Assembly (NCBI GenBank): GCA_032358165.1
Contig: JAALGY010000039.1
Coordinates: forward strand, 1,240,001 to 1,304,000
Direction: 5' to 3'
DNA from: Diplosphaera chodatii
Lineage: Eukaryota > Chlorophyta > Trebouxiophyceae > Prasiolales > Stichococcaceae
Length of the DNA: 64,000 nt
Of the stretch, positions 33,901-46,200 are shown one piece after another. The notes beneath the pieces are model-generated. The model was given only the letters and a program-made list of their open reading frames with translations. It was not told the origin of the DNA and did not search any database. Position numbers and translations under genes: made by a program. Position 1 is the stretch's first letter; every line of letters starts with the position of its first letter.

Positions 33901-36900
33901 ACTCAAGGCCATTGTCCAACACTGGGACATGCAAGGTTGATGCATGGTTATCTGCATGGTTCGTGTACTCTGCACGCCGACAACTTTGCCGGTCGTCTGC
34001 AGGCACCAAAGCCCGCCGCCCCTGCAGCCGCACCCGCGGCGCACTCCGGCCCGCAGGTGGGGGCCTACGGGGCGCCCGGCTATGGTGGTGACGTGGCGGC
34101 TGGACCTGCGCAGCCGCTGGCGCGCCCCGCCGCCCCCGGCGCAGGACGTGGTGCGTAGTCAGCTCTCCAGCAGCCCTCAGGCGGCATGTTGTGCGCGCCC
34201 CCTGTGGCTGACATGTTGTTAACATCTCGGCTCTTCGTGCTGAGATGTGCTGGCTGTTTCGTTTGGCCATCGGTGTGTTGCACATGAGTGGTGTCCCTCC
34301 TTCACAACTGCAGGCGGCCCGGTGCCGATGGCTGCAGGAGGCTACCCCGCCCGACCAGCTGCCCCTACAGGCTATGGGCAGCAGGGCGCCCCCACTCCAG
34401 GACAGCAGGTGATACCAACTGTGATGTGTGTCACGCTTGCTGGCGCCAGCTAAAGCACACCCTGCAGGGTGTATTTGAAAGCGATTGTCTCTGTATCGCT
34501 AAGCTTAGGTTGCAACTGACACCCTGCTGTGCGTGCTGGTCATGGGCGGGTGTGCTGGATCACAGTGTTAACCCAAGCATGCAGCTCTTGCTGGGCTGCC
34601 ACAGACACATCCTGTACAGTGCAAGTCGTCAACCGATGCTAGGCTTGTCCCTCATCAGCAAGCCATGCTGAACTCAGCATGCCATTCGGTCTCTGCAGCC
34701 ATATGGCGGCGCCAGCACCGCAGCCCCACTCAGCTATGGTGCCGGCCGTGGCATGAACCCTGCCGCCGCCGCCGCAGCGGTGCGCTCGCAGCTGCAACAG
34801 CCGTCGTCCAAGCCCACCCTGGAGACCTCCGCCTACATCAACCCCTCCAAGGATGTGCGCCCGCCACACCGGCCCCTCCTGCTTTGTCCCTCGTACCATG
34901 TGCCATGTCATCTGCGTATATATGATGTGTTGCTCTGCACACGGCACTCATGCGGGTTGCAGCGCTGTGCTTATATCATGACATGACATTCAAGCTCTGT
35001 GCATCTGCTCTGCAGCCGGTGCAGCCAACATACCAGCCAACGTATGGCGCCCCAGGCGCAGCACCAGCTGGTGCGCTGTGCATCCTGTGCTGCTGCTACA
35101 TGTTACCTGACTGCGTGCTCAGCCTGCAAGCACATCCATCATGCGCCATGTTGTGTCGATTGCCGAGTGCCTGGTTGCCTGCCTTTCCAGCCTTTCAGAG
35201 AGGTCTTTCCAGCGAAAAGAAGCTCTGATGCTGGCTGTCCAGGTGGCCGAGGCCGCGGACGCGCCTCAAACTTCTCAAAGGCGCCGCCGACTTCTGCGTA
35301 CTCGGGTGCTGCCCCCCCTGCAGCGGGACGTGGCGGACCGCCCTTCCCGGCCTTCGCCCAGTCGAAGGTGCATCTGCATTGTGTCAAAACACGTTGCATG
35401 TCTGCTGCCCACTGCAGGGCGTTTCCTGCGCCTGCCGGACGATGTGCAGGCCTCAACCGTGCATCACGATTGGCGCGCTCACACAATACAGCATGGTGCA
35501 GGCATCTGCGATGGCGGTGGCCGAGGGGACCGATGCCAGCCGCTCACGCAGCAGGGATCGCGCCCCACGTGAGGCCCACCATGCACACCTTGCTTGCTTT
35601 GCCCTCCTGCTACGAAGACGTGGTGACGGCTGCACAGCCAGGACAGACATGCAGCTGGAACGGTGCACATGCCCCGGCTCACGGGCTCCATGCATGCATG
35701 CAGGCGAGCCCCGAGGAAAGGACGACCGGCCCAGGGAGGCGAGGCCCCGGGAGGAGAGGCCGCGGCCAGATCGTGAGCCCCGGATGAGTCGTGAACCTCG
35801 GGTAGGCTCCAGTGACAAACCAGTGCGTTGCAGGGGTTTGTCACTTCATGGTTTGACTCTTCTGGTAGTCACTCCTGCTTGGAGTCGACATGTGGGACGC
35901 TGCTGCAGGACCGGTCCAGGGATCACGCGCCGCCGGCGCCGCCGCGCGCCAGCCCGATCCGTCCGCCGCCTGATCGGACACCCCGCAGCAGGTATCTGTT
36001 TTGTGCTCGACTCTCCCATACTCGACGATGTCGCCAATGTGACAGGTGTAAGGTGCGCGTGCACCTGTGTCGGCGCCTTCAGTGTGAGACGAACACACAC
36101 AGGACTCGAGTGGCATCAGAGCTCTTCTGATCGGTGCACTCTGCTGAGGTTGCTCCTGCACCACCGCAGGGACGCCCCTCAAGCGAAGGCTGGGGACCCT
36201 AAGGACGCCGCCGCACGGGATGCGGAGCGCAGGAAGGCTGCGCACCGGCGCACGCTATCCCCTGCTGCGCCACGCACCATTGACTATGGCTGCAAGGTGG
36301 GGGCCTCGAGTGTGCTGTGACCTTGCGCCGCAGTCTGGTGGTAATTGCTGCACTGCACTCCGCGGTGAACACAAGTCACGAACATCCCTGAGTCGACCGG
36401 CTCGCAGGTGCCGGCGTACACCCTGAACCAATCGGAGCGGCAGTATGTGGACGTGCAACGGCGCTACCCCAATGCCACCCTGCCGCTGGACTTCGTGAAG
36501 CTCGTCTGCAGCTGGATGCAGGTAGACTGGCAGAGGCGTGCATCCTTCGCCTGGAACGGCTCCAGCGGCCAGCCTTGTGCAAGTTCCCTCACCACTGGCG
36601 TGAGATCACCGACGCATGTGACCGGCACTGCGAGACCAAGCGGCCGATACCCTTTGCTGTTGCAGGACCCCTTGGATGGCGCCAAGTCGCTGGGCTGCAG
36701 CCTCCTGCAGCTGGACCAGCCTGTCAGCTTTGAGCACGAGGTGGAGTTCCAGCCCCAGCCGCCGCTCGAGCCGCCCTCCCGGCCAAAGGGTGGCGGCGTG
36801 CACTACAAAGCCAAGGTGAGGGGACCATGCTGCCTGTTGATCCATTGGCAGTACCTTCAGCAGCACGTGAGCCCTGAAAGCAGACAGCCAGCGCAAACAC

Positions 36901-39900
36901 ATCAGTGAGTCTGCACAGGTTAGCAGATGCACGCGCAGCTGCTCTCAAGCTTACATGCGTGCAAGCCTAGGCCATCTGGCAAGGTCGACTGGCGTCCACG
37001 GCTACCACTCAACGCTGAACCCTTATTCCCTCTTCACCCTGCAGGTGCTGCTGACGAACGGGCTGGACGAGGCTGCGGTCAAGGCGCTGCGTGACGGCCC
37101 GGGCAGGAACGGCGGCGACCACCTGCACAAGCTGCTCAAGTTCGTGACACTCCGCACGGAAAGGGGCGCCGCCCGCTCCGGCATCCAGGCGCCCGGCGGC
37201 CCCGTGGACCCGGCGGTCGACGGCGACCCCTCCATGTAAGGGTTTACAGGAGGTTGCGGGGTTGGTGCAGCAGACACATGAAGCTTCGTGGCTGCTGAAC
37301 GCGGTCACACTGCTGGCTAATGCATGTGCAGGGGCAGGGCAACGAGGGAATTGCAGGAAGTATTTCATGCTGGCATCTTGTGTGCATCAACTGGCAGAGC
37401 ACTTCTGAACAGCATGACCTCGCACCAATGGCCATGTACATGGCCGTGCTGCAGGGGGGACGGGGCGCTCATCGCGGCGCTGGTGCGGCAGACGCGGGAG
37501 CAGCTGGGGCTGGACCTGGGCGCCTGCCGCCGCTGGCGCCGCCTGGTGGAGGTGCACTACGCGCGGCCGGCATCCCCAGCCTCCAACGACCTGCAGCGGG
37601 TGCGTTTTCTTGTCTGTAGTCCACCGTTCAGGACTGTGCTGCCTGGTCGATGTGCACAGCGCATGGCCGGCCTTCCCAGCCATGTGTGCCCTGTGGTGGA
37701 TGCGGTGTGCAATTCGAAAGTGCAGTTGACTTGTCAGCATTTGATCTGCTGCACACGGCTCGCGAGTGCTGCAGACTTGCTGTGAGCGGGCAGGCATGTT
37801 GTGGGGCTGGCTGCCTTGTGGTTGTCACAAAGGCAAATGAGACGGTGCATCAATTTTGCACAGGAGGTGACGGTGTACTTTGTCACGGACGCGGCCTCGG
37901 CGCTGCCCAGCGAGGCGGATTGGCCGGCCGTGTGGGCGGCGCAGCAGGAGTTCAGGGCTGCCAAGAAGACTCACGATGCTGCAGTGCGCGCAATGACCTA
38001 TTGCTTCAGATTCCTGTGTGCTTCCGATGATGGACGTGCACAGCAGGCCTTGCTGTGGGGCCACAATGTCGTGCTCGACTTGCCGGCCTGCCGGCAAGTT
38101 AGGTCATCATGTCGCCGCACAGCAAGTGCATAAGCTAGGAAGTTCTACAGAACATCACATGGCATGATCAGCAAGATATATCGAGCATACACAGAAGCTG
38201 TACTCCACATCACAATCTTCTGCTGGTCCAGTTGCGGAGCATGCAGTATTTGAGTGCTGCAGCTGTGGACAAACATCATCTTACTGTGTTGATACTGCCT
38301 GTGCTTTGTCAAAACCTGTGTGCCAAATGTTTCCAGGGCAAAGAGAAAGGGCATAAGGAGGTGGACGAGAAGGGCAGCGGTGACCGTACCAGCAAAGGTG
38401 ACCGTACCAGCAGAGACGCTGAGCCAGCCGCAGCAAAGGATGCGAAGGCGACATCCAATGGCACTGGTGCCGCTGCTGGCAACGCTGCAGCGGCTGCTGA
38501 CGGTGCTGACAAGGGCGACGGTGCAGCGGCTGCCGGTGAGCCGGCGACGGCTGCGGATGCTGCCACTGGACAGCTCAAACAGGACCCTACCAATGGCACT
38601 GTGCCCATGGACACAGATGCATCCAACGACAAGGTGATCATCGAGCCTGCAGCCCCTCCTCAATGAAGGTGTTGACAGCTTCCACCACAGCACGGTTTCA
38701 GGAACATGGGGTGGTGCCTTGCACTGCCCATGAAGTTGTTCGCGAAGGTGGGTTACTAGTTGTAGTCAATGTATGCACTCCATGCCGGCTGGTTGGCAAG
38801 GAGGCCATCTGCACGATCTGATCAGTACAGGATGTTTGCGCTCCGCTCTTTTGCTCTGCTGAGCGTTACGTACGATACCTCCTTCCCAATCAGTGCCCTG
38901 CCTTTGGGACTGCAGCCTTGCTGTCCTGTATATCTAGTCACGTCCTGAGATGCCTTGTGGGACTGCAAAAGCTTAAGCATCAAGTGATGAGTTTCGTGCC
39001 AAAACTGGCTGCTGTGTGCCCTTCAGGATGCTGACGAGAGGAAGATGGACGTCAAGAAGGAGCCGCCCAAGATGCCCGCCAAGCCCACGCTGCTGCTGCG
39101 GGGTCGCCGTGAGCCAGGTAGGCCTGGTGCTGAGTCTGCTGTATCGCATGCCTGCCTTGACCATTGACACACCTTGCAGACTCGTTTCACAACCTCTGAT
39201 CTCCTCGAAGGAGATTCGTGTCACTGCCTCCACATGCTGCATCATGTACTGGTGCACCGCCCTGGCATGTGCAGGCAAGGTGTGGCGCAGCCAGGCCATC
39301 TCGCTGGACGGCCTGCTGGACTATGAAGAAGAGGACCGAGAGGTGTGCGGGGTCTGTGAATTTTAGGGCTTAGCTTTAGGGATGTACCGCATGTGTCTGT
39401 CCCTTCCGGCAAGGTCGCAAGGGGTGCCAGCCGAGCCACTGAGGGCAGTGCAGGGGCATCACTGCATGTGTGGTACCATGCTCCACGCGGTGCGGACATG
39501 GTGTGGTGCAAGCAACGACTGACCGTGGCTGCTCACGTGCCGCTGCAGGAGGCTACGGTGGAGCTGTCCCTGGCGGCGGAGGCGCTGCAGGAGGCGCTGG
39601 CCACTGACTACGGCGGCGCAATCTGTGACCACCTGCTGGCCGAGCGGTACGCCCTGGCCCTCGAAGGGCTGGCATCTTGGATGATCAATGATGCCAGCAG
39701 GGCGATGCAGCCTGGGGACCTCCAGATAGCTGTTGCTGATGCTATGACAAGCATGCATCAGCAAGGTGCGGCTTGTTCACGATTGCAGGGAGAAGGCGGA
39801 GCAGCGGCGGGATGAGCGGCGGCGGAAGCGGGATGCGGAGGAAGCGGCTGCCAAGGCTGCCAAGGAGGACGGCAGGAAGGAGAAGGACGTCAAGGCGTCA

Positions 39901-42900
39901 GGTGGACTATTGATTTTCATACATGTGATCCGTTCTCGCCCAGGAATGAGCGGATGTCATGCAGCTTTGAGGCCACTGGAGTTATCTGGGTGTTGCAGTT
40001 TCAAGCACGGAGACGGCCTGCATCTCCTGGTACAGTCGCAGATGCTGGCTTCTGATCGTCGCTGCTGTTGCCTCTGGCTGTTCAGGTGCCAAGGAGGAGA
40101 AGGAGGTGGCCAGTGAGGCAAAGGCTGGCAGTAAGCGCTCGGCCGATGGAGAGCCCGGCGATGATGGCGCCTCGGCCAAGCGTGTGAAGACGGAGGAACC
40201 GGCAGCAGTGGTGCGGTTGTAGAGTTGAGAGTCCAGTGCCTGTGGATTTTGCTGCATTGCTTACCTAGTTCTTAGTCTGCACCAGCCACTGAACAGCTGG
40301 CAAATCTGGTCTGCTTCCTGCACATCTCCCTGGTAGGTGGACATCGTCAAAATTTCCAGTTGCTCCTCACGCTACAGGAGGGTGCGGATGTCAAGATGGA
40401 GCATGCGGCGCATGACGGCGACGCTGCTCCTAACGCTGATGCTGCTGCCGCCATAGAGCAGGAGGACCTTGCAGCTGAGTCGGCAGATGGTGCTGCTGGC
40501 GTGGTGAAGGTCGAAGAGGAGGAAGCAGCGCCAGCAGGTACGTGGTTTGGTTCCTCGCTGACCAGAGGTGCACTAGGTGTTTCAGCCTGGGAACCTAAGC
40601 GCGGTTGTCAGTGTCAAAGACCCGGTCTGGAGGCACGTCATCTGGATGCATGCTTGACCAATGGGCATCGGAAAGCAAAGATAGGGTTGCAACTCCTCAA
40701 TGCCCATTCGAATGCAGGTTCCAATGACATGCCTCCGCCTGTGCATGTGCCATGCAGCACATCAGCATGCAAGTGTGTTGTAGTGGTTACAATGCTAGTC
40801 CAGCTCTGACACACGGTCAGTTGGCATGCAGGCAGGAAAGGGGCAGCCGGCAGGCGCAAGGCGCCGGCCAAGAAGGCAGCCGCCAAGAAGCCGCCCGCTC
40901 GCACGACACGCGCCACCCGTGGCAAGGTAGCATCTTGACGATACTACACAAACGTCGTATACGGGTTGCATCCCCACATTTGGCACATGAGTTGCACATG
41001 CACATTGGCAGCATCCAGTCAACACGATGGGCTCAGCTTTCATTGCCACATCTGGCGCAGCACCTGACTGGGTACATGTTGTGTGTACCGTCTGAAACTG
41101 CTGCAAAGGTTTGTGTCTACGTCCACACGAGGCTGTGACAGGCATGTGACATGCTGTAGGCGAAGCAGGAAGCGGAGGCAGCTGCTGCCGGGGGGGCGGC
41201 GCCGGACGCCGATGCGGAGCAGCCGGCGGCAGAAGTGGCGGAAGCAGAGGCGGCAGAAGATAAGCCGGAGCCAGCTGGAGAGGCTGCCGCCACGGAGGCG
41301 CCAGCCGCAGAACCGGCAGCACCAGCAGATGCACCGCCCACTGAGGTGATCACTGCGTCCAGCAGGACAGTTGTGCAAGCATCATACCGCACATGGTCAC
41401 GAGCGCTCACGCTGCAGTGAGCATATGCGCTGCTGCTGTGGGGCCTCTGAGCCTCAGCATAGTCTCGTGTGTCTCTGTGGCGGACTCTTGTCGAGTACGA
41501 ACCGACGCAGTGAATGTCAGCTGGGTTTGTCGTAGTCCTAATCTAACGTTGTGCGCCTTCCCTGCACATCAGGGCGATGCGGATGGTGCGGCATCAGCTG
41601 TTGACACGGCGCTGAACGGCGCAGTCAAGTCGGATCTCGCAGATGCAAAGGAGGATGCCCATGTCGAGGCCGCAAAAGACGACAAGGTGCGCTTGACTGA
41701 TGTGGCAAGTACATGCAGGCGCCTGCTGCTACCGGCAGCAGCACGGGTGTAAAACCTGATGTCTCCTGGCGGCCTGCCCACCAGTCGGTTGGGCCTGCCT
41801 GGAAGTGGGCGCTCGCTTGCACCTCCTTCGTGCATATCTCATCTTTGAAACGTGTCCTGATCGCAGGGAGCAGACAAGGCAGCTGCCGACGGCAGGAAAG
41901 GAACAGAGAAGGAGGAGGAGCTGCATCAGGAGAGGGAACAGGAGAGGGAAAGGGAACAGGAAAAGGAAAAGGACAAAGAAAAGTCCAAGCGGCATTTCAA
42001 GACGGACGACGACCTCCTGGTCGCCTGCCGCTACTTCGACCGCACAGGTGTGGCAGCTGTTTGTTTCCAAAACCACCCCATCCTAGCTATCAGTAGGTGC
42101 TGTGAGACTGCTGCCTTCGGTGGGGCGTGCAAAGCAACGGCTGCTGCCCTGCAATCCTCCATCGTCAGGCTTCGTCCAACGGACACACGCATTGCGAATC
42201 GCAGGCGCCAACTACATCCGGGTGGACGACCTGAGGCGGCTGCTGCACGTGCTGGGGCGCGGCCTGCCGCACTGGCTGGTGCGGGAGGCCGCCGGCGTGC
42301 TGGCCACCGCGGTGAGATCGATAGGCAGCGTATGAGCATTGTCATCGTGTTTCCTGCCCCTCCCATGTCTGCCCGAGTGCACAGCTTGTTCAATAAGCCG
42401 TGAGCAGGAGCATATGATGCTGAGCTTGTTGATGGCAGTCATGCCCGAGGGGGGGACATGACACTGCTCGACTGCCTCGCCCAAGAATTTAGATTCCAGA
42501 CGCCTTGCCAACATTGCTGATCACCTACATATGAAATTATTGTGCTGACTGCAGGAGAAGGGTCGGCAGCACGCGAGGCCAGACCGCGTGTCCTTCAGAG
42601 ACATCTACGAAAGGGAGGAGGCGGCGGCGTCTGGCTCCAAATCCTCAGGTGGGCTGACTGGTTTCGAGATCTCACTGTACTGTTGAACAGTGTTCCAGTG
42701 TACGTGCGGCTACGACAAACATGTGAGACGGCGGGCCGCAGCGCCAGGCTTCAACTATGGGGCAGGTGGCTGGCAGAGTGCAACTTCGATAGTGGGTTGG
42801 CGGAGTAGTTGCTGCAGACACGCTCACCTTCACTGCCAGGTAGACCCCCGGCAGTGCATCGCCGTCATGGCTGACTGGTGCTGCTGTGGTGCACTTCCGC

Positions 42901-43024
42901 AGGGCACCAAAGCGGCAGCAGGGGCGCAGGGGCAGAGGGATCGCAGGCACCAGAGACGCCAGTCAAGGGGGCCGCCAACGCTGCGGATCAGCCAGCTAAT
43001 GCCGCCACTGACATGCTCACATAG
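30996..43024 (+). CDS. CCAR1/DBC1-family protein (plant RSA1-like)
   Basis: Thirty-five exons, all joined in phase, give about 1718 residues. Residues 1-700 are a Gly/Gln/Tyr/Ser/Ala low-complexity region full of YGQQ-type repeats; about 715-860 has GRGRGR and Arg/Glu/Asp/Pro-rich segments. The family signature starts at exon 36408-36521 (VPAYTLNQSERQYVDVQRRY, then LPLDFVKLVCSWM). The DBC1-type domain follows (36666-37983: YKAKVLLTNG, GALIAALVRQTREQLGLDL, EVTVYFVTDAA). Then come Lys/Glu/Ala-rich tails, ISLDGLLDYEEED with VELSLAAEALQEALATDYG, an NLS-like KRSAD..AKRVK, a charged helix (exon 41867-42047) and a C-terminal inactive EF-hand-like region (DDDLLVACRYFDRTG, YIRVDDLRRLLHVLGRGL). CCAR1 is a transcription and splicing co-regulator; Arabidopsis RSA1 acts in salt stress. 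The S1-like segment of human CCAR1 was not found. Confidence 0.9.
33281..33343 (+). repeat. 21-base coding repeat x3 in the CCAR1-like low-complexity region
   Basis: Three successive 21-base units with the core atccctcatatg encode DPSYGQT, HPSYGQA and NPSYAQQ. It is a recent expansion of the YGQ-type repeat. Confidence 0.9.
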
Positions 43025-43281
43025 GGCTCTCCAGCGACAACCTGGCGTAGCTCTGTTGGGTGCCAACATGAACAGACTGCATGGTCTATGATCGGCAACG
43101 CCTATGCAGCTGTTGCTGACTTGCTATCGATGTCAAATCTGATATCAGAGCAGCTCTCAACTATCGGCACACACGCTTCTGTTTACTCAACAAACTGCCG
43201 GAAGATTTCTGGAAGGCAGTGTTCGCAAGTCCCTGAAATTTGTGAACCACTGATATGGGTGATGTACAAGCATCGTGTCGT

Positions 43282-46200
43282 TCAGATGCCCCCAACTGCC
43301 TGCGAAACACAAAAGCGACTCGTCCTGGGCTGCTTGCTGTCTGCCTGCTGAGACGCCCTGCTCATATTGCTGATGTTGCTGAAGGACGTCCCACTGCTGG
43401 TGCTGTTAGCTGCCGCCGCAGCTGCTGTGGCATTGACTCTGGCAAGCAGCTCCGCCAATGCACCACTACTGGCGCCAAGATCGACTGCTCGCCAGGTCCT
43501 TTGCATCTGCTGTATGCTTTCCGCTACCTCGGGGCTGGCTGCTGTCAGTGTCCCGCCCTCCAGGGTGGCCTTCTTGAGCTCGTCAAGCTCGGCTTGCTCC
43601 CTCCGCCACCTGATGCCAACATCGTCACACATTGTTTGAAAACGCACATATTGGTGCTCGACTGTGTTCGGTCCTTTAGGTGTCACGCCCCCAGGTTTCA
43701 CATGTCATCAAGCCGACCTCATAGTGTTCTCGTCCTTCGCTCTTCTGGTGGCAGCCGCTCTGCTGGTATTCCCAAGGGCAGCCGTCGCACCAGCAGCGTT
43801 GCTCCAAAAGCTGGTGCTGCCTGCATGCAACGCATGCAGATATGGTCCCGGACCATATATGAGGCGGGGGCTGTGTACGTTTGTATGCTGCAGTCGTTTG
43901 AGGAGCCGTGCTGGTGGATAGGCAGGATATCAGCCCAGTGTGCGTCTGTCAAAAAAATTACCTGTGGATGAGCTGCTGCCAAAGCTGCTCAGGCTGCTGG
44001 GTGCTGTGCCGTTGAGCAGTGACACCAGGTCACAGCTGGGCTTGCCGAAGGGGTTCGGCATGGTCGCCAGATCGTCATCTGCTGCAGCTAGTTCGGCTGC
44101 CAGGTCTGCCACTGCGCTGCTGTTTGTGGCTGCTGGCACCCCGGGGCTGTCTGCCATTGCTGCGGGGTTGCTGGCCATGACAGCCTCCCACTCTGCTGCC
44201 TGCAGAGGGTGACATCTGGACCCTAGGATCAGCAGCAATCAGTGGACTGAAGGATACATGGTCTTTGTGACCATCATTCTGATCAGCACACGCTGTGTGA
44301 GCACATGCAGAGCAGCACGGACTGCAAGACATGTCCAAACCTCCGCCTCATCGATGTAACCAGCGAGGCAGCGTAGGATGGAAGCACGCCGCCGCTGCGC
44401 ATGTTGTCTTGCGTGCGCACTGTATGCCTGCAAGACAATGAACAAAGAGTGCGCCTCAAATCATGAAAACTCCGAAGCAAGATGGCATGGACCACAGTGA
44501 ATGGCTTGACCATGGGTGCCTGTGACACGAGTGCAGAGCTTGACAGCCTACAGTCAAGTAGTGACCGAGAGACCGGTGCCACACAAACACGTTGTCTGGT
44601 GCCGGCACCTGCACATGCTGCCGCACGAAAGGCGTCGCCAGGATTGAGGCTGCTGTCGGCCGCAGCCGGGGGTCCTTCTGCAGCATGCCTGCCACCAGCT
44701 GCCGAAGGCCCTCCGAATAGTTGCCAGGAATGGGCTTGTAGACGCCCCTGCAGGTGAAGCAGTAACATCGTATATACCCTGTTACATCGAATGACACTCA
44801 TCCGGGGAGTCGCATTCCGTGTGGTGCACCATCCCCTTGAGGATGAGCTGGGCGCCAATCTGCCCCATATGCTGTTGTGATACCGGTGTCATCACCAGCT
44901 AATGTCAAGTTGCGGTTGTGACACGAACAGATGCAGGCAGGCGGGGCGCTCACTCCATGATGCGGGAGTACATGGTCGCCAGGCTGGGCGCCTCAAAGGT
45001 CTTCTTCAGCCCCGCCAGCTCGTGCAGTATGCAGCCCGCCGACCAGATGTCCGCCTTCGCATCATACGCCTTGCCCTGCAGCGGAGTCGCTGCGGCATGG
45101 GTGAACTCATTTGTTGGAAAGACATACGTCCAACCAGAGCTGATACTATGATGTCATGATACTATCAGAGTGTAGCATGCAGCATGACACTGGGTGCAAC
45201 CAGCAGATCCCCATGAACAGGTAGTAGGGCATATGTTCCCAAGGCCAGTTGCAATGCAACCCGTTTCACGCTCCCTGCTTGGTCAATCAGCCATGACGAA
45301 GGGGCCGACCTGCAGCAGCTCGGGCGCCATGTAGTAGGGTGTTTGTGACAATGTTTCAATTCACAGGGAATGCCAAACCTGTAGCAGCTCGGGCGCCATG
45401 TAGTAGGGCGTGCCCACCATGGTGTGCGCCTGCGCCCCCGCCCCCAGCAGCTGCTTGGCGATGCCAAAGTCGCCTGTCAGCAGGCAGCATGAACGTGAGC
45501 TCTGTGTGGCTGTCGCAGGCCGCTTTGACAAAACAAGGCATGGCATGCAGCTGCATCATCAGCAGCTCACTCAGCTCTTCATGACTCTCACTCGTGCCTC
45601 AAACATGATAGTGTCGGCACCGAAGCGCAGCATGAATCAGCACCAGTGAGCTGCAAGTGCATCGTTGGATATGTATGCCAATGCATGCTCGTGTACCCAT
45701 TTACGAGCACAGCACGGTATGTCCAACAGCCAGCATAGGTCACCTAGCTTCAGCACGTCACCAGCAGCGCAGCGGAAGACATTGTTGGTCTTCAGGTCCC
45801 TGTGCACGATGCCCTGCAGGCATGACACACCACTCTTGATGCAGCAGCCATGTATCAGCCCTTACCAGCATGGCACCTACAAGCACCGCCAAGGTCGTTG
45901 GAGGAAACCAGTGTGCAAATCAGTACCCACCTTGCTATGGACGTACTGCAGCGCCAGCAACACCTGCTTAATCAGCAGCCATGGAGTAGCTCAAGTGCAA
46001 GACACTACTTGCGCCGCAGGCGGCCATTGCAGCCGTGAGGCCATTGCTCCCAATCCTCAACCATCCATTCTTGCATGCAATCCTGGCAAAACTGCATTGA
46101 CGCCCACCTGCACGAAGGCGCGCATGAGGTCCGCCTCGTCCATCAGGGCGCCCACTTGGCGCCTGCAGGTTGCCAGACCATGCAGTAGTCTTGGGAATAT

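Noticed and set aside
41925..41990. Purine-rich (GA) tract as a structural DNA element
   Set aside because: It is fully explained as codons for the Glu/Arg/Lys helix of the CCAR1-like protein.
43700..43820. Extra NEK exon (GSTSFWSNAAGATAAL...)
   Set aside because: It opens in phase but its donor leaves the wrong phase for the terminal exon; direct joining of 43962 to the last exon works.
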